DNA of 64,000 nucleotides from Variovorax sp. EL159 (GTDB taxonomy: Bacteria > Pseudomonadota > Gammaproteobacteria > Burkholderiales > Burkholderiaceae_C), in NCBI RefSeq assembly GCF_900100965.1, contig NZ_FMUJ01000001.1, positions 420,272 through 484,271 of the forward strand, written 5' to 3'. The notes below the pieces were generated by a model. That model was not told the origin of the DNA. It ran no database searches and saw only the letters and a list, made by a program, of their open reading frames with translations. Below are positions 30,164 through 41,931 of the stretch, in pieces; within the stretch, counting starts at the first letter, position 1; each line of letters opens with the position of its first letter. The position numbers and the translations under genes were made by a program.

Positions 30164-31015
30164 TCACAAATTCGCGTAATTTGCCATGGCTTCGCCCAGG
30201 CGGATCGCACGGGTGGGCGACCAGTCCGGGTTGAAAGCCAGCGCGGGCGCCGGGAACAGCATGACGACCGTGGAGCCCAGCAAGAAACGGCCCATCTCCT
30301 CGCCCTTGCGGATGTCGATCTGCTGGTCGTCGTAGCGCCACTCGCGCAGTTCGCCCACGCGCGGCGGATTGACCACGCCGTGCCACACCGTGGCCATGCT
30401 GCCGACGATGGTGGCGCCCACCAGCACCAGCACGAACGGGCCACGCGCCGATTCGAAGACGCACACCACGCGCTCGTTGCGCGCGAACAGGCCCGGCACG
30501 CCGCGCGCCGTGGTCGGGTTGACCGAGAACAGGTCGCCCGGCACGTGGATCATGCGCACCAGCCGCCCGTCGCAGGGCATGTGGATGCGGTGGTAGTCCT
30601 TGGGGCTCAGGTACAGCGTGGCGAAGCTGCCGTGCGCGAACTTCGCGGCCAGCGCGGCGTCGCCGCCGACCAACGCGGTGGTCGTGTAGTTGTGGCCCTT
30701 GGCCTGGAAGATCTGGTCGCCCTTGATGGCGCCGAACTGGCTGATCGCGCCATCCACGGGGCAGATGAGGTCGGCTTGCGCAAGCGGCCGCGCATCGGGT
30801 TTCAGTGCGCGCGTGAAGAACTGGTTGAAGCTCTTGTAGTAGGTGATGTCCGATTCGAGCGCCTCGCCCATGTTCACGCTGTACTTGGCCACGAAGCGCC
30901 GGATGATCCACGTCGTGACGGCCCCCCGTTCCTTGCCCGCGACCCAGCCGGCGAAATTGGTCAGTGCCTGTTTCGGAAACAGATATTGGGGCAGTACGGC
31001 AGAGCGGTCGGACAC
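30164..31015 (-). CDS. psd: Phosphatidylserine decarboxylase proenzyme
   Basis: A 283-residue membrane-associated enzyme that makes phosphatidylethanolamine from phosphatidylserine. It is a pyruvoyl enzyme: the self-cleavage motif Gly-Ser is in FLLGSTVVMLF near residue 250, giving a long beta and a short alpha chain. The catalytic region SPKDYHRIHMPCDG is present. The ATG follows a 150 bp non-coding stretch. Ordinary housekeeping gene. Confidence 0.96.
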   Translation of the reverse strand: MSDRSAVLPQYLFPKQALTNFAGWVAGKERGAVTTWIIRRFVAKYSVNMGEALESDITYYKSFNQFFTRALKPDARPLAQADLICPVDGAISQFGAIKGDQIFQAKGHNYTTTALVGGDAALAAKFAHGSFATLYLSPKDYHRIHMPCDGRLVRMIHVPGDLFSVNPTTARGVPGLFARNERVVCVFESARGPFVLVLVGATIVGSMATVWHGVVNPPRVGELREWRYDDQQIDIRKGEEMGRFLLGSTVVMLFPAPALAFNPDWSPTRAIRLGEAMANYANL

Positions 31016-31165
31016 GTGGGGAGAGCCTGGAATTCGGAATGGAGGGGCATTCTATAAAGGGCTCTTCATGCGGGGCGTAGGAAGCTTCCCTTGGTTTGGG
31101 GCCACCGGCACGCGGTGCGGCGGCCGGCGGCGCAATCCCCCCGGCCGCGCCCGAAAACAAAAAAG

Positions 31166-32158
31166 CTACTCGGCCTTGATGCCCGCGGCCTTGATGACCT
31201 GCGCCCACTTTTCAACTTCGGCCTTCTGGAACGCCGCGATCTGCACGGTCGACAGGTCCGTGGGCTCCATGCCGAAGCCCTTCAGCTTGTCCTGCATCTC
31301 CGGCGTCGCGAGGATCTTGCGAATCTCGGTGTGCAGCCGGTCGACGACAGGCACCGGCGTTCCTGCCGGCACGAAGATCGCCTGCCACGACACCACCTCG
31401 AAATCCTGCAGCCCCGGCACGCCCGACTCGGCCACCGTCGGTACGTCGGGCATCGAGGCCAGCCGCTTGGCCGACGTGACCGCAATGGCGCGCAGCTTGC
31501 CACTCTGGATGTGCGGGCCGGCCACCACCGTGGTGTCGAACATCATGTCCACCTGCCCACCGATCACGTCCTGGATGGCCGGACCGCTCCCCTTGTACGG
31601 AATGTGCGTGAACTTCACGCCCGACCTGTAGGCCAGCAACTCCAGCGCCAGATGCTGCGAGGTCCCCGTGCCGGCCGAGGCCGACGACAGCCCGCCCGAC
31701 CGGGCCTTGCTTGCGGCCATCACGTCCTTCAAGGTCTTGTAGGGGCTGGCCTGATTCACCACCAGCACCACCGGGTTGGTGCCGATCAGCGTGACCGGCG
31801 CGAACGACTTGATCGGGTCGTAGCCGATCTTCGGATACAGGCTAACGTTGATCGCGTGCGAGCTGATGGTGCCGCCGACCAGCGTGAACCCGTCGGGCGC
31901 CGCGCGTGCGCCCACCTCCGAGCCCACGCTGCCGCCCGCGCCGCCCTTGTTGTCGATGATCACGGTCGTGCCCAGCGCGGTGCCGAGCTTCTGCCCGATC
32001 AGCCGGCCCAGCACGTCGGTGGTGCCGCCCGCGGGAAAGGGCACGAGGTAGGTGATGGTCTTGCCCGTCGGCCAGTTGTTGCTGCTCTGCGCGAAGGCCG
32101 GAAGGCCGGCGGCAAGCGAAGAGGCGAGGGCGGTGCGGATCAGTGTGCGGCGCTGCAT
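31166..32158 (-). CDS. Bug/TctC family periplasmic solute receptor
   Basis: A 330-residue secreted binding protein. A signal peptide of about 23 residues (RRTLI, then AGLPAFAQ) has a twin-arginine-like start. The mature part has the Bug hallmarks TYLVPFPAGGTTDVLGR, the IDNKGGAGG loop and YKGSGPAIQDVIGGQ. Bug proteins capture carboxylates such as sugar acids or aromatic acids. No tctA/tctB permease is nearby. It is the distal gene of the leftward aldarate arm and follows a second Bug gene after 28 bp. Confidence 0.93.
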   Translation of the reverse strand: MQRRTLIRTALASSLAAGLPAFAQSSNNWPTGKTITYLVPFPAGGTTDVLGRLIGQKLGTALGTTVIIDNKGGAGGSVGSEVGARAAPDGFTLVGGTISSHAINVSLYPKIGYDPIKSFAPVTLIGTNPVVLVVNQASPYKTLKDVMAASKARSGGLSSASAGTGTSQHLALELLAYRSGVKFTHIPYKGSGPAIQDVIGGQVDMMFDTTVVAGPHIQSGKLRAIAVTSAKRLASMPDVPTVAESGVPGLQDFEVVSWQAIFVPAGTPVPVVDRLHTEIRKILATPEMQDKLKGFGMEPTDLSTVQIAAFQKAEVEKWAQVIKAAGIKAE

Positions 32159-32186
32159 GGTCTTGTCTCTTTCATTGCCATGCGGC

Positions 32187-33167
32187 TCAGGGCTTGATGC
32201 CGAGCTTGTTGATCAGCGCCTTGAAGTACTCGTTGTCCTTGGCCAGCGTTTCCTTGAAGGCGGCGCCATCGGTGTAGGCGTAGCCCAGGTTCTGCTTGTC
32301 CATCACTTCGCGCAGCAGCGGCTCCTTCGCGGTCTTGGCGGCGATGTCGCGCAGCTTGGCCATCACGTCGGGCGGCGTGTTCTTCGGCGCGCCGAGGCCG
32401 CGCCATGTGCCGATCGAGATGTCGATGCCGCGCTCCCTGGCGGTCGGCACCTTGTCGAAGGCGGCCAGGCGCTTGTCGGCCATCACCATCAGCATCTTGA
32501 GCTTGCCGGCCTGCACATAGGTCGACACCTCCGCAGGGCTCACGGCCACCGCATCGACGTGGCCGCCGAGCAGCGCCAGCACGGCGGGGCCCGCGCCCTG
32601 GAACGGGATGTGGTTGAACTTCGCGCCCGTCTTGTCTTCCAGCGCCGAGGCCGCCAGGTGCCAGATCGAGCCAGTGCCCGAGTTGCCCACGCCCATCTCG
32701 CCCGGCTTCTTCTTGGCGGCCGCCAGGAACTCTTCGATCGTGTTGTAGGGCGAGTCGGCCTTCACCGTGATGGCGGCCGGATCGGCATTGAGCTGCGCGA
32801 TCGGCTGGAAGTCGTCGTAGTTGAACTTGGCCAGCCCCAGGTGCGGCAGCGTCAGCAGCTCGACCGTGAGCACCGCGAGCTTGTAGCCGTCGGGCCGCGA
32901 ATGGATCACCTCGTTCCAGCCGATGGCGCCGCCCGCGCCGGGGCGGTTCACGATGACGATGCTCTCCGACATGTGCTTGCGGCTCGCGTCGGCAAAGGCG
33001 CGGGCCAGCGCGTCGGTACCGCCGCCGGGCTGATAGGGCACGATCAGCTCGACCGTGTGGTTCGGGTAATCGTTGCCGGCGGCTTGCGCGGCGGGCACCA
33101 CGGCACCGAATGCGAGGCAGGCCGCGCCCGAGAGGGCCGCGAGCTTGCGCAGGAATTTCGTCGTCAT
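32187..33167 (-). CDS. Bug/TctC family periplasmic solute receptor
   Basis: A 326-residue receptor with a Sec-type signal peptide (cut after AQAA, about residue 29). Bug signatures: ELIVPYQPGGGTDALAR, VNRPGAGGAIGW, IPFQGAGPAVLALLGG. Its sequence is clearly different from its neighbour, so the two probably bind different acids. It sits 54 bp downstream of the SDR gene in the leftward aldarate arm. No TctAB partner is visible. Confidence 0.93.
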   Translation of the reverse strand: MTTKFLRKLAALSGAACLAFGAVVPAAQAAGNDYPNHTVELIVPYQPGGGTDALARAFADASRKHMSESIVIVNRPGAGGAIGWNEVIHSRPDGYKLAVLTVELLTLPHLGLAKFNYDDFQPIAQLNADPAAITVKADSPYNTIEEFLAAAKKKPGEMGVGNSGTGSIWHLAASALEDKTGAKFNHIPFQGAGPAVLALLGGHVDAVAVSPAEVSTYVQAGKLKMLMVMADKRLAAFDKVPTARERGIDISIGTWRGLGAPKNTPPDVMAKLRDIAAKTAKEPLLREVMDKQNLGYAYTDGAAFKETLAKDNEYFKALINKLGIKP

Positions 33168-33221
33168 CTGTCTTGTCTCCGTTATTGGTCTTGGGTTGCA
33201 GAAAAGAAAAAGCGATGGAAC

Positions 33222-33983
33222 TCAGGGCATGTACTGCCCTCCGTTCACTTCGATCACCTGCCCCGTGACATAGCCCGAGAGCTGTTCCGAGGCGAGATAC
33301 AGAAAAGCACCGACGCATTCCTCGGACGTGCCGATGCGGCCCATCGGGATGCTGGCGCGAAAGTTCTCCAGCATCGCGGGCGTCGAGAAGCGGTCCTGAA
33401 AGGGCGTCTGGATCACGCCCGGCGCCACCGCGTTGACGCGGATGCGGTCGCCCACCAGCTCCTTCGCCAGGCCGTGCGTCGCGGTGCTCACGAAGCCCTT
33501 CGAGCCTGCGTACAGGTACGCGGCCGGCCCGCCGCCGGTGCGCGCCGCGACCGAGGTCACGTTGATGATGTTGCCGCCGCCCTGCGCGCGCATCAGCGGC
33601 ACCACCTCGCGGCAACAGGCGAGCACCGAGCGTGCGTTGATGTGCATCACTTCGTCGAACAGCGCGTCGTCGAACTCGGCGATGGGCACGCGCTTGACCA
33701 GGCTGCCGGCGTTGTTGACCAGCACGTCGATGCGGCCGAACTCCGCCACCGTCTGCTTCACGCAGTCGCGGATCGCGGCGGTGTCGCGCACGTCGGCCTT
33801 GACCGCGAAGGCCGTGCCGCCGGCTGCGCGAATGGTGGCGACCACCTGGTTCGCCGCATCGGCCGAGCTGTTGTAGTGCACCGCCACGCGCATGCCGCGC
33901 GCTGCGAACGCAATGGCCACCGCGGCACCGATGCCGGTGCTGGCGCCGGTGACGAGCGCGGTCTTGCCCTTGAGGTCTTCCAT
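33222..33983 (-). CDS. SDR family NAD(P)-dependent oxidoreductase
   Basis: A 253-residue classical short-chain dehydrogenase. Cofactor motif TGASTGIG near the N-terminus, NNAG in the fourth strand, catalytic Ser in VTSVAAR and YxxxK as YAGSK, and a C-terminus ending VIEVNGGQYMP. It lies 25 bp downstream of galactarate dehydratase, so it probably acts on a sugar acid or keto acid of this pathway, for example an aldonate or a uronate epimer. The reaction is not assignable. Confidence 0.92.
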   Translation of the reverse strand: MEDLKGKTALVTGASTGIGAAVAIAFAARGMRVAVHYNSSADAANQVVATIRAAGGTAFAVKADVRDTAAIRDCVKQTVAEFGRIDVLVNNAGSLVKRVPIAEFDDALFDEVMHINARSVLACCREVVPLMRAQGGGNIINVTSVAARTGGGPAAYLYAGSKGFVSTATHGLAKELVGDRIRVNAVAPGVIQTPFQDRFSTPAMLENFRASIPMGRIGTSEECVGAFLYLASEQLSGYVTGQVIEVNGGQYMP

Positions 33984-34008
33984 GATGATGAGCTCCGTGT
34001 GAAGGTGT

Positions 34009-35589
34009 TCAGGTGACGGGCGCGGGGTTGAACAGCACCAGCGCGTTGTGCAGCTTCCAGTGCTCGGCCCAGGTCTTCTTGCGGCCGCTGGCCACGTCGA
34101 GCATCAGGCGGAACAGCTCCCAGCCCACGTCCTCGATGCTGGCTTCGCCATCGGCGATGCGGCCCGCGTTCACGTCCATCAGGTCGTGCCAGCGGCGCGC
34201 GAGGTCGCTGCGCGTGGCCACCTTGATGACCGGCACTTCGGCCAGCCCGTACGGCGTGCCCCGGCCGGTGGTGAACACGTGCAGGTTGATGCCGGCTGCG
34301 AGCTGCAGCGTGCCGCAGATGAAATCGCTGGCCGGCGTGGCGGCGTAGATCAGGCCTTTCTGCGTGGCCTTCTCGCCCGGTGCCAGCACGCCCGTGATCG
34401 GTGCCGAGCCCGACTTGACGATGGAGCCCATCGCCTTCTCGACGATGTTCGACAGCCCGCCCTTCTTGTTGCCCGGCGTGGTGTTGGCGCTGCGGTCGAC
34501 GCGGCCCTTCTGCAGGTAGGCGTCGTACCAGGCCATCTCGCGGATCATGGCCTCGGCCACTTCGGGCGTGGACGCGCGCGAGGTGAGCTGATCGATGCCG
34601 TCGCGCACCTCGGTCACTTCCGAGAACATCACGGTGGCGCCCGTGCGCACCAGCAGGTCGGTGCAAAAGCCCACGGCGGGGTTGGCGGTGACGCCCGAGA
34701 AGGCGTCGCTGCCGCCGCACTGCACGCCCACCACCAGTTCGCTGGCGGGCACGGTCTCGCGGCGGCGGGCGTTCAGGCGCGCCAGATGGGTTTCGGCCTG
34801 CCGCATGACCGAATCGATCATCGACATGAAGCCGACGTGCTCCTCGTCCTGCAGGCAGACCACGTCAAGCGCCGCATCGCCATCGGCTTCGCCGCGCTTG
34901 TCGGCAATGGGAATGCTGCCGGGCGGCAGCAGCCGCTCGGGCTGCAGCTTCTCGCAGCCCAGGCTCACCACCATCACCTCGCCGCCGAAGTTCGGGTTGA
35001 GGCTGATGTTGCGCAGCGTGCGGATCGGCACGACGGCGTCGGGCGCGTCGATGGCCACGCCGCAGCCATAACTGTGCGCCAGCGCCACCACGTCATCGAC
35101 GTTCGGGTATTTCGGCAGCAGCTCGGCCTTGATGCGCTGCACCGCGAAGTCGATCACGCCGGCCACGCACTGCACCGTCTCGGTGATGGCGAGGATGTTG
35201 CGCGAACCCACCGAGCCGTCGGCGTTGCGATAACCCTCGAAGGTGTAGCCCTCCAGCGGCGGAAGGGCGGGGGGCTTGACGGTCGCGATCGGCAGGCCGT
35301 CCAGTTCGGGTGCGACCGGCATGCGCATCACGCGCTCGTGCACCCAGCTGCCGCGTGGCAGTGCCTTCTGCGCGTAGCCGATCACCACGTTGTAGCGGAC
35401 GATGGCCGCGCCTTCGGCCAGGTCGGCGAGCGCCACCTTGTGGCCCTGCGGCACGTTGTCCACCAGCCGGAGCCCATCGGTGAACTCGGCGCCGGCCTTC
35501 AGGCCGCCGTCGTTCGCGACGATGGCCACGTTGTCGTTGGCGTGGATGCGGATGTAGAGCGGCGAGGCTCCGGCGGCAGCGTTGCTCAT
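34009..35589 (-). CDS. garD: Galactarate dehydratase
   Basis: A 526-residue enzyme of the UxaA/GarD family, collinear with E. coli GarD (523). It has an N-terminal SAF domain ([19 protein letters not shown]), the long shared motif [67 protein letters not shown] and the ending LFNPAPVT. It converts galactarate (meso-galactarate) to 5-dehydro-4-deoxyglucarate using iron. It follows the TRAP permease by 18 bp. The pathway continues through the dehydratase at 45571. Confidence 0.95.
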   Translation of the reverse strand: MSNAAAGASPLYIRIHANDNVAIVANDGGLKAGAEFTDGLRLVDNVPQGHKVALADLAEGAAIVRYNVVIGYAQKALPRGSWVHERVMRMPVAPELDGLPIATVKPPALPPLEGYTFEGYRNADGSVGSRNILAITETVQCVAGVIDFAVQRIKAELLPKYPNVDDVVALAHSYGCGVAIDAPDAVVPIRTLRNISLNPNFGGEVMVVSLGCEKLQPERLLPPGSIPIADKRGEADGDAALDVVCLQDEEHVGFMSMIDSVMRQAETHLARLNARRRETVPASELVVGVQCGGSDAFSGVTANPAVGFCTDLLVRTGATVMFSEVTEVRDGIDQLTSRASTPEVAEAMIREMAWYDAYLQKGRVDRSANTTPGNKKGGLSNIVEKAMGSIVKSGSAPITGVLAPGEKATQKGLIYAATPASDFICGTLQLAAGINLHVFTTGRGTPYGLAEVPVIKVATRSDLARRWHDLMDVNAGRIADGEASIEDVGWELFRLMLDVASGRKKTWAEHWKLHNALVLFNPAPVT

Positions 35590-35607
35590 CGTGAGGGCCT
35601 TTGTTGC

Positions 35608-36960
35608 TTACAGCACCTTGTGGCCGGTCAGCATCGTGGGCAGCCAGGTCGAGAAGGCCGGCACGTAGGTCACCAGGGTGATGGCGATGAAGATCGCCAG
35701 ATAGTAGGGCCAGGCCGTTTTCGTTGCCTCCCCGATGGATATCTTGCCGATCGCGCAGCCGATGAACTGCACCGTGCCCACCGGCGGGTGCACCAGGCCC
35801 AGCGCGCAGTTCAGCAGCAGCATCATCCCGAACTGCACCGGGCCCACGCCCATCTGGATCGCCAGCGGCAAGAAGAGCGGCGTGGTGATCAGGATGTGCG
35901 CCGCCATGTCCAGGAAGATGCCCAGAAAGATCTGGATGATGTTGATGTACAGCAGCATCAGCCAGGGGCTCGAGGTCGCGGCCAGCAGCACCGTCTCGAT
36001 GGCATCCGGAATCTCCAGGTAGGCCATCTGGTAGCGCAGCATGTTCGACACACCGATCAGCAGCAGGATCACGCCCGTGGTCTTCGAGGCCTTGGCGAGC
36101 GACTTGAAGAGTTTTTCGCGCGTCATCGTGCGGTAGGCCACCACGGTGAGCAATAGCGAATACGTCACCGCGATGGCCGCCGCCTCGGTGGCTGTTGCCA
36201 CGCCCTGCATCACGCACACCAGAATGATCACGATCACCATCAGGCCGGGGATGGCTGCCAGGAAGGTCTTGGACACCATGCCCCAGCCCGGGAAGCGCTC
36301 GACCATCGTGCTGCCATCGGTGCGCTTGGGGTAGCCGTGCTTGGCGGCCTGCCAGTAGGCAGCCACCAGCATGCACACCATGATCCAGAACACCGGGATC
36401 AGCCCCGCGAACATCAGGTCGCCGATGGACACGCCCTTGATGATGTGCCCGTCGATCGTGCCCACCGCGGCCTGCGCGGCGAAGGCATAGATGATCATGT
36501 TGTGCGAGGTCGGCATCAGCGCGCCCGAGAGCGATGCATGCGTGGTCACGTTCACCGCATAGGCCGCGCTGTAGCCCTCGCGCTTCATGATCGGGATCAT
36601 CACGCCGCCCATGGCCGAGGTGTCGGCCACCGGCGAGCCAGAGACGCCGCCGAAGAGCGTGGAGGCCACCACGTTGGCCAGGCCCAGGCCGCCCTTCCAG
36701 TGGCCGACCAGGCTGCGCGCGAAGGCGACGATCTTGTCGGCGATGCCGCCATGCAGCATCAGCTCGCCCGAGAAGATGAAGAACGGAATGGCCAGGAACG
36801 AGAACACGTTCATGCCCGACACCATCATCTGGATGGCGGTCTCGAACGGCAGGCCTTCGTACGCGAAGGTCGCCAGGCAGCTCAGCCCGATGGCGAAGGC
36901 CACCGGCATGCCGAGCAGCAGGAAGAGCACGAAGCTCAGCGACAGCACTGTCAATGCCAT
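35608..36960 (-). CDS. dctM: TRAP transporter large permease (DctM)
   Basis: A 450-residue inner-membrane protein with about 12 helices of the TRAP-T large subunit (LLLGMPVAFAIGLS, FGGVSGSPVADTSAMGGVMIP, THASLSGALMPTSHNM, HPPVGTVQF). It drives sodium-coupled uptake of a carboxylate delivered by the periplasmic DctP protein. Start at ATG 36960, overlapping the DctQ gene by 10 bp. Within the aldarate cluster it most likely imports uronate or aldarate. Confidence 0.95.
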   Translation of the reverse strand: MALTVLSLSFVLFLLLGMPVAFAIGLSCLATFAYEGLPFETAIQMMVSGMNVFSFLAIPFFIFSGELMLHGGIADKIVAFARSLVGHWKGGLGLANVVASTLFGGVSGSPVADTSAMGGVMIPIMKREGYSAAYAVNVTTHASLSGALMPTSHNMIIYAFAAQAAVGTIDGHIIKGVSIGDLMFAGLIPVFWIMVCMLVAAYWQAAKHGYPKRTDGSTMVERFPGWGMVSKTFLAAIPGLMVIVIILVCVMQGVATATEAAAIAVTYSLLLTVVAYRTMTREKLFKSLAKASKTTGVILLLIGVSNMLRYQMAYLEIPDAIETVLLAATSSPWLMLLYINIIQIFLGIFLDMAAHILITTPLFLPLAIQMGVGPVQFGMMLLLNCALGLVHPPVGTVQFIGCAIGKISIGEATKTAWPYYLAIFIAITLVTYVPAFSTWLPTMLTGHKVL

Positions 36961-37445
36961 GATGGAACGACCTTCAGGCCGGTGAATTGAGCAGCCAGGT
37001 GCTCGAGAGAGAAGAGGGTGATCAGCACCCCCGCGAAGAGAACGGGCACGTAGCGCACGGCTTCGGAAATCCCCAGCGTGGGAATCGTCGACTCGCGCGT
37101 GGACACGGCCATCTCGGCCCCGCCCGCGAACAGCGCAATGGCGAAGCCGATGGTCAGCACATAGACCAGCGCCTTGCACCAGAACTGCGCCTTCTCGGGC
37201 AGCGCCTTGACCAGCGAATCGAGGCCGATGTGCCCCGCGTCGCGCACGCCGGCGGAGGCGCCGAACATGGCGACCGAGATCACCAGCAGCAGCGCGACCT
37301 GCTCGACATACGGCGGGGCGTCGTTGAAGACGTAGCGCAGCACCACGCCATAGACGACGACCGCGAGCAGGCCGACAAGGCATGCGCACGCGATGTACAT
37401 CGCCCAGCGGGACAGCCGCGCGTTCAGGTGGGTCAGCAAGTGCAT
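36951..37445 (-). CDS. dctQ: TRAP transporter small permease (DctQ)
   Basis: A 164-residue membrane protein with four predicted helices (about 15-38, 50-72, 90-112, 130-152), the normal plan for TRAP small subunits. It partners DctM, whose start lies inside its 3' end. ATG at 37445 was chosen over longer frames running into the repeat-rich spacer upstream. Confidence 0.9.
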   Translation of the reverse strand: MHLLTHLNARLSRWAMYIACACLVGLLAVVVYGVVLRYVFNDAPPYVEQVALLLVISVAMFGASAGVRDAGHIGLDSLVKALPEKAQFWCKALVYVLTIGFAIALFAGGAEMAVSTRESTIPTLGISEAVRYVPVLFAGVLITLFSLEHLAAQFTGLKVVPSWH

Positions 37446-37464
37446 GGGAGTTTCCTGTCTTGCT

Positions 37465-37571
37465 CCTTCCCCCTTCGGGGGAAGGTCGGGATGGAGGCTG
37501 CGCCCAATGAGCGCCATTCAGTGGCCAAGGCCGCCGTGCCCCCACCCCAACCCTCCCCCGGAAGGGGAGGG
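37465..37571. repeat. Pair of GC hairpins between dctP and dctQ
   Basis: Two perfect stem-loops lie in the 142 bp spacer: arms CCTTCCCCC/GGGGGAAGG (37465-37485, 3-base loop) and CCCTCCCC/GGGGAGGG (37551-37571, 5-base loop). No U-run follows. REP-like elements at this spot often protect the upstream receptor mRNA and lower permease expression. Confidence 0.65.
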
Positions 37572-37587
37572 CGCAAGACCATGGGCC

Positions 37588-39518
<1,931 letters not shown>

Positions 39519-39529
<11 letters not shown>

Positions 39530-40337
39530 CGCCGAACGGGCCCTGTGCGGTGAAGGCGCCGCCCTGGTAGATGGCGTTCGGGTCGGTCGGCGCGACGGGC
39601 GGCTGTGCCTCGACCTTGTCGCGGAACACCTCCGAGCTGTCTTGCGGCACGAAGCCCAGGTGCGCGGCCGCGCCGTTGTCCCACCACACGTCGCGGTTGT
39701 TCGACATGCCGTAGACCACCGTGTGCTTCACGTCGGGCGTGAACAGCGACTTCTCGATCAGCGTGGTCAGGTCGCGGTAGCTGAGCCAGGTGCTCATCAT
39801 CCGGCGGTTGGCCGGTTCGGGGAACGACGAGCCGATGCGGATGCTCACCGTCTCGATACCCCAGCGGTCGAAGTAGAACTGCGCCACGTCTTCGCCGAAA
39901 GACTTCGACAGGCCGTAGTAGCCGTCGGGCCGGCGCGCGGCGTGCGCGTCGATGTGCTCGCTCTGCTTGTAGAAGCCGATCACGTGGTTCGAGCTGGCGA
40001 ACACCACGCGCTTGACGCCGTGGCGGCGCGCGGCTTCGTAGATGTGGAACACGCCCTTGATGTTGGCTTCGAGAATTTCCTCGAACGGCCGCTCGACCGA
40101 CACGCCGCCCAGGTGCACGATGGCGTCGCAGCCGTTCACCAGCGCATCGACCGCCGCCTTGTCCGACAGGTCGCAGGGCACGACCTCTTCGTGCGCGTCG
40201 GTGGCCGGGGCCAGCGATGCGATGTCCGAGAGCCGCAGCACGTCGGCATACGGCTTGAGCCGCTCGCGCAGCACCTTGCCCAGGCCGCCGGCCGCGCCGG
40301 TCAGCAGCAGGCGATGAAGTTTGTTCTTGTCTTGCAT
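39519..40337 (-). CDS. udh: Uronate dehydrogenase
   Basis: A 272-residue NAD-dependent extended SDR (Pseudomonas Udh is 275). Cofactor motif TGAAGGLG, substrate segments VHLGGVSVERPFEEI and ASSNHVIGFY, catalytic YGLSK (Tyr-x3-Lys), and SIRIGSSFPEP. It oxidises D-galacturonate or D-glucuronate to the aldarolactone. It is followed, with overlap, by the lactonase gene. 13 bp upstream the ABC receptor gene ends, so the leftward arm looks like one operon. Confidence 0.93.
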
Positions 40338-40350
40338 CGTTCTTGTCCGT

Positions 40351-41145
40351 TCATAGCTTGGTGATGCGCTCGGGCAGGTCGCGGCCGTGGTACTTCTTGT
40401 AGATGGCGTTGAGCTTGCCGTTCTTCTGGTTGGTCACGACCCAGTTGTTGACCCATTCCTTGAGCTTGGGCTGCTCCTTGTTCAGCGCGATGCCCAGGTC
40501 GAAATCTTTCTGCGCGAACTTCAGCTCCAGGTTCTTGGCCGGCGCCTGCTTGACCATCTCGCTCAGGTTCGACGGCGTGCTGGAGAACAGGTCGATCTGG
40601 CCGGTGACCATCGAGGTGATGAGCGTGGCGTCGTCTTCGTAGCGCACGATCTCGGCGCCCTTGGCCTGCTGCGTGGTGAGCGTGTCGTTCACCGTGGCGC
40701 GCGTCAGGCCGATGCGCTTGCCGTTCAGGTCTGCGTAGTCGGTCACCTTGATGCTCTTGGGGCCGCCCACGATGATGCTGATGACGGCGTAGGGCACCGA
40801 GAAGTCGACCACCTTCTCGCGCTCGGGCGTGATGGACAGGTCGGCGATCACGAGGTCGGCGCGCTGGGCCTGCAGCGTGGGCACGCGCGCGGCGTTGGTG
40901 ATCGACACGATCTCCAGCTTCACGCCCAGGTCTTTCGCGAGCTGCGTGGCGGTGTCCACGTCGGAGCCGGTGGGCTGCAGGTTGGCATCGGCAAAGCTGA
41001 AGAGCGGCGTGCCCATGGCGATGGCCACGCGCACCTTGCCGGCCTTCTTGATGTCGTCGAGCTGGTCGGCCATGGCGGCCTGCGCAACGCCGGCCACGAG
41101 GGCCAGCGCGATGCATGTGCGGGTGAAGGTGGTGCCGAGTTTCAT
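40351..41145 (-). CDS. ABC transporter periplasmic receptor, polar amino-acid type
   Basis: A 264-residue family 3 binding protein with a signal peptide cut after AMA (about residue 26). Typical segments are KAGKVRVAIAMGTPLFSF, a two-lobe fold, and DLSITPEREKVVDFSVPY. Normally such receptors bind amino acids, but here it is embedded in a uronate/aldarate operon, so the ligand may be a sugar acid or an amino sugar acid. The ATPase and two permease genes lie upstream. Confidence 0.9.
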   Translation of the reverse strand: MKLGTTFTRTCIALALVAGVAQAAMADQLDDIKKAGKVRVAIAMGTPLFSFADANLQPTGSDVDTATQLAKDLGVKLEIVSITNAARVPTLQAQRADLVIADLSITPEREKVVDFSVPYAVISIIVGGPKSIKVTDYADLNGKRIGLTRATVNDTLTTQQAKGAEIVRYEDDATLITSMVTGQIDLFSSTPSNLSEMVKQAPAKNLELKFAQKDFDLGIALNKEQPKLKEWVNNWVVTNQKNGKLNAIYKKYHGRDLPERITKL

Positions 41146-41202
41146 GAATATCTCCTGGTGTTGTCTGGTGTGGGAGCGAATGAAGTGACCCGGGCTGCCT
41201 GC

Positions 41203-41931
41203 TTACAGCCCGTTGTTCAGGAAGGCGCGCAGCTCCTGCGTCTTGGGCGCGTCGAGCATTTCGCCGGGGCCGGTCTCCCAGACGGTGCCCTGGTGCATGT
41301 AGATGATCCGGTCGGCCACGCGCTTGGCGAAGGCCATCTCGTGCGTGACGAGCAGCATGGTCATGCCGCCGGCGGCAAGGTCTTCCATCACGCGCAGCAC
41401 TTCGCCGGTGAGCTGCGGGTCGAGCGCGGAGGTGACCTCGTCGAACAGCATCACCTTGGGCGACATCGCGAGCGAGCGCGCAATGGCCACGCGCTGCTGC
41501 TGGCCGCCGGAGAGTTGTTCTGGGTAGGCGCCGGCCTTTTCCTTCAGGCCCACCTGGTCGAGCACGCGCAGGGTAACGTCGTGCGCTTCGCCGCGCGACT
41601 GCTTCTTCACGTGGCGCAGCGCCAGCATGATGTTCTCCTGCACCGTGAGGTGGGGGAACAGGTTGTAGCTCTGGAACACGATGCCCACTTCGAGCCGCAG
41701 CTGCTTCAGGTCGACGCCAGGGCTGTCGACGCGGATGCCGCAGACCTCGATGGTGCCCTTGTCGATCACCTCGAGCCGGTCGATGCAGCGCAGCGCCGTG
41801 CTCTTGCCCGAGCCGCTGGCGCCGATGATGGCGATCATCTCGCCCTTGGCGACTTCGAACGAAACGCCCTTCAGGACCTGGTTGGCCCCGAAGCTCTTGT
41901 AGACATGGTCCAACTTAACGATTGGCGACAT
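41203..41931 (-). CDS. ABC transporter ATP-binding protein, polar amino-acid type
   Basis: A 242-residue ATPase of the GlnQ/HisP type: Walker A GASGSGKS, Q-loop in VFQSYNLFPHLT, signature LSGGQQQRV, Walker B VMLFDEVTSALD and the switch histidine in VTHEM. It overlaps the upstream permease gene by 17 bp. Confidence 0.96.
   Translation of the reverse strand: MSPIVKLDHVYKSFGANQVLKGVSFEVAKGEMIAIIGASGSGKSTALRCIDRLEVIDKGTIEVCGIRVDSPGVDLKQLRLEVGIVFQSYNLFPHLTVQENIMLALRHVKKQSRGEAHDVTLRVLDQVGLKEKAGAYPEQLSGGQQQRVAIARSLAMSPKVMLFDEVTSALDPQLTGEVLRVMEDLAAGGMTMLLVTHEMAFAKRVADRIIYMHQGTVWETGPGEMLDAPKTQELRAFLNNGL

Noticed and set aside
37446..37587. An insertion-sequence remnant in the dctP-dctQ spacer.
   Set aside because: No transposase fragment or terminal repeats; only two hairpins.
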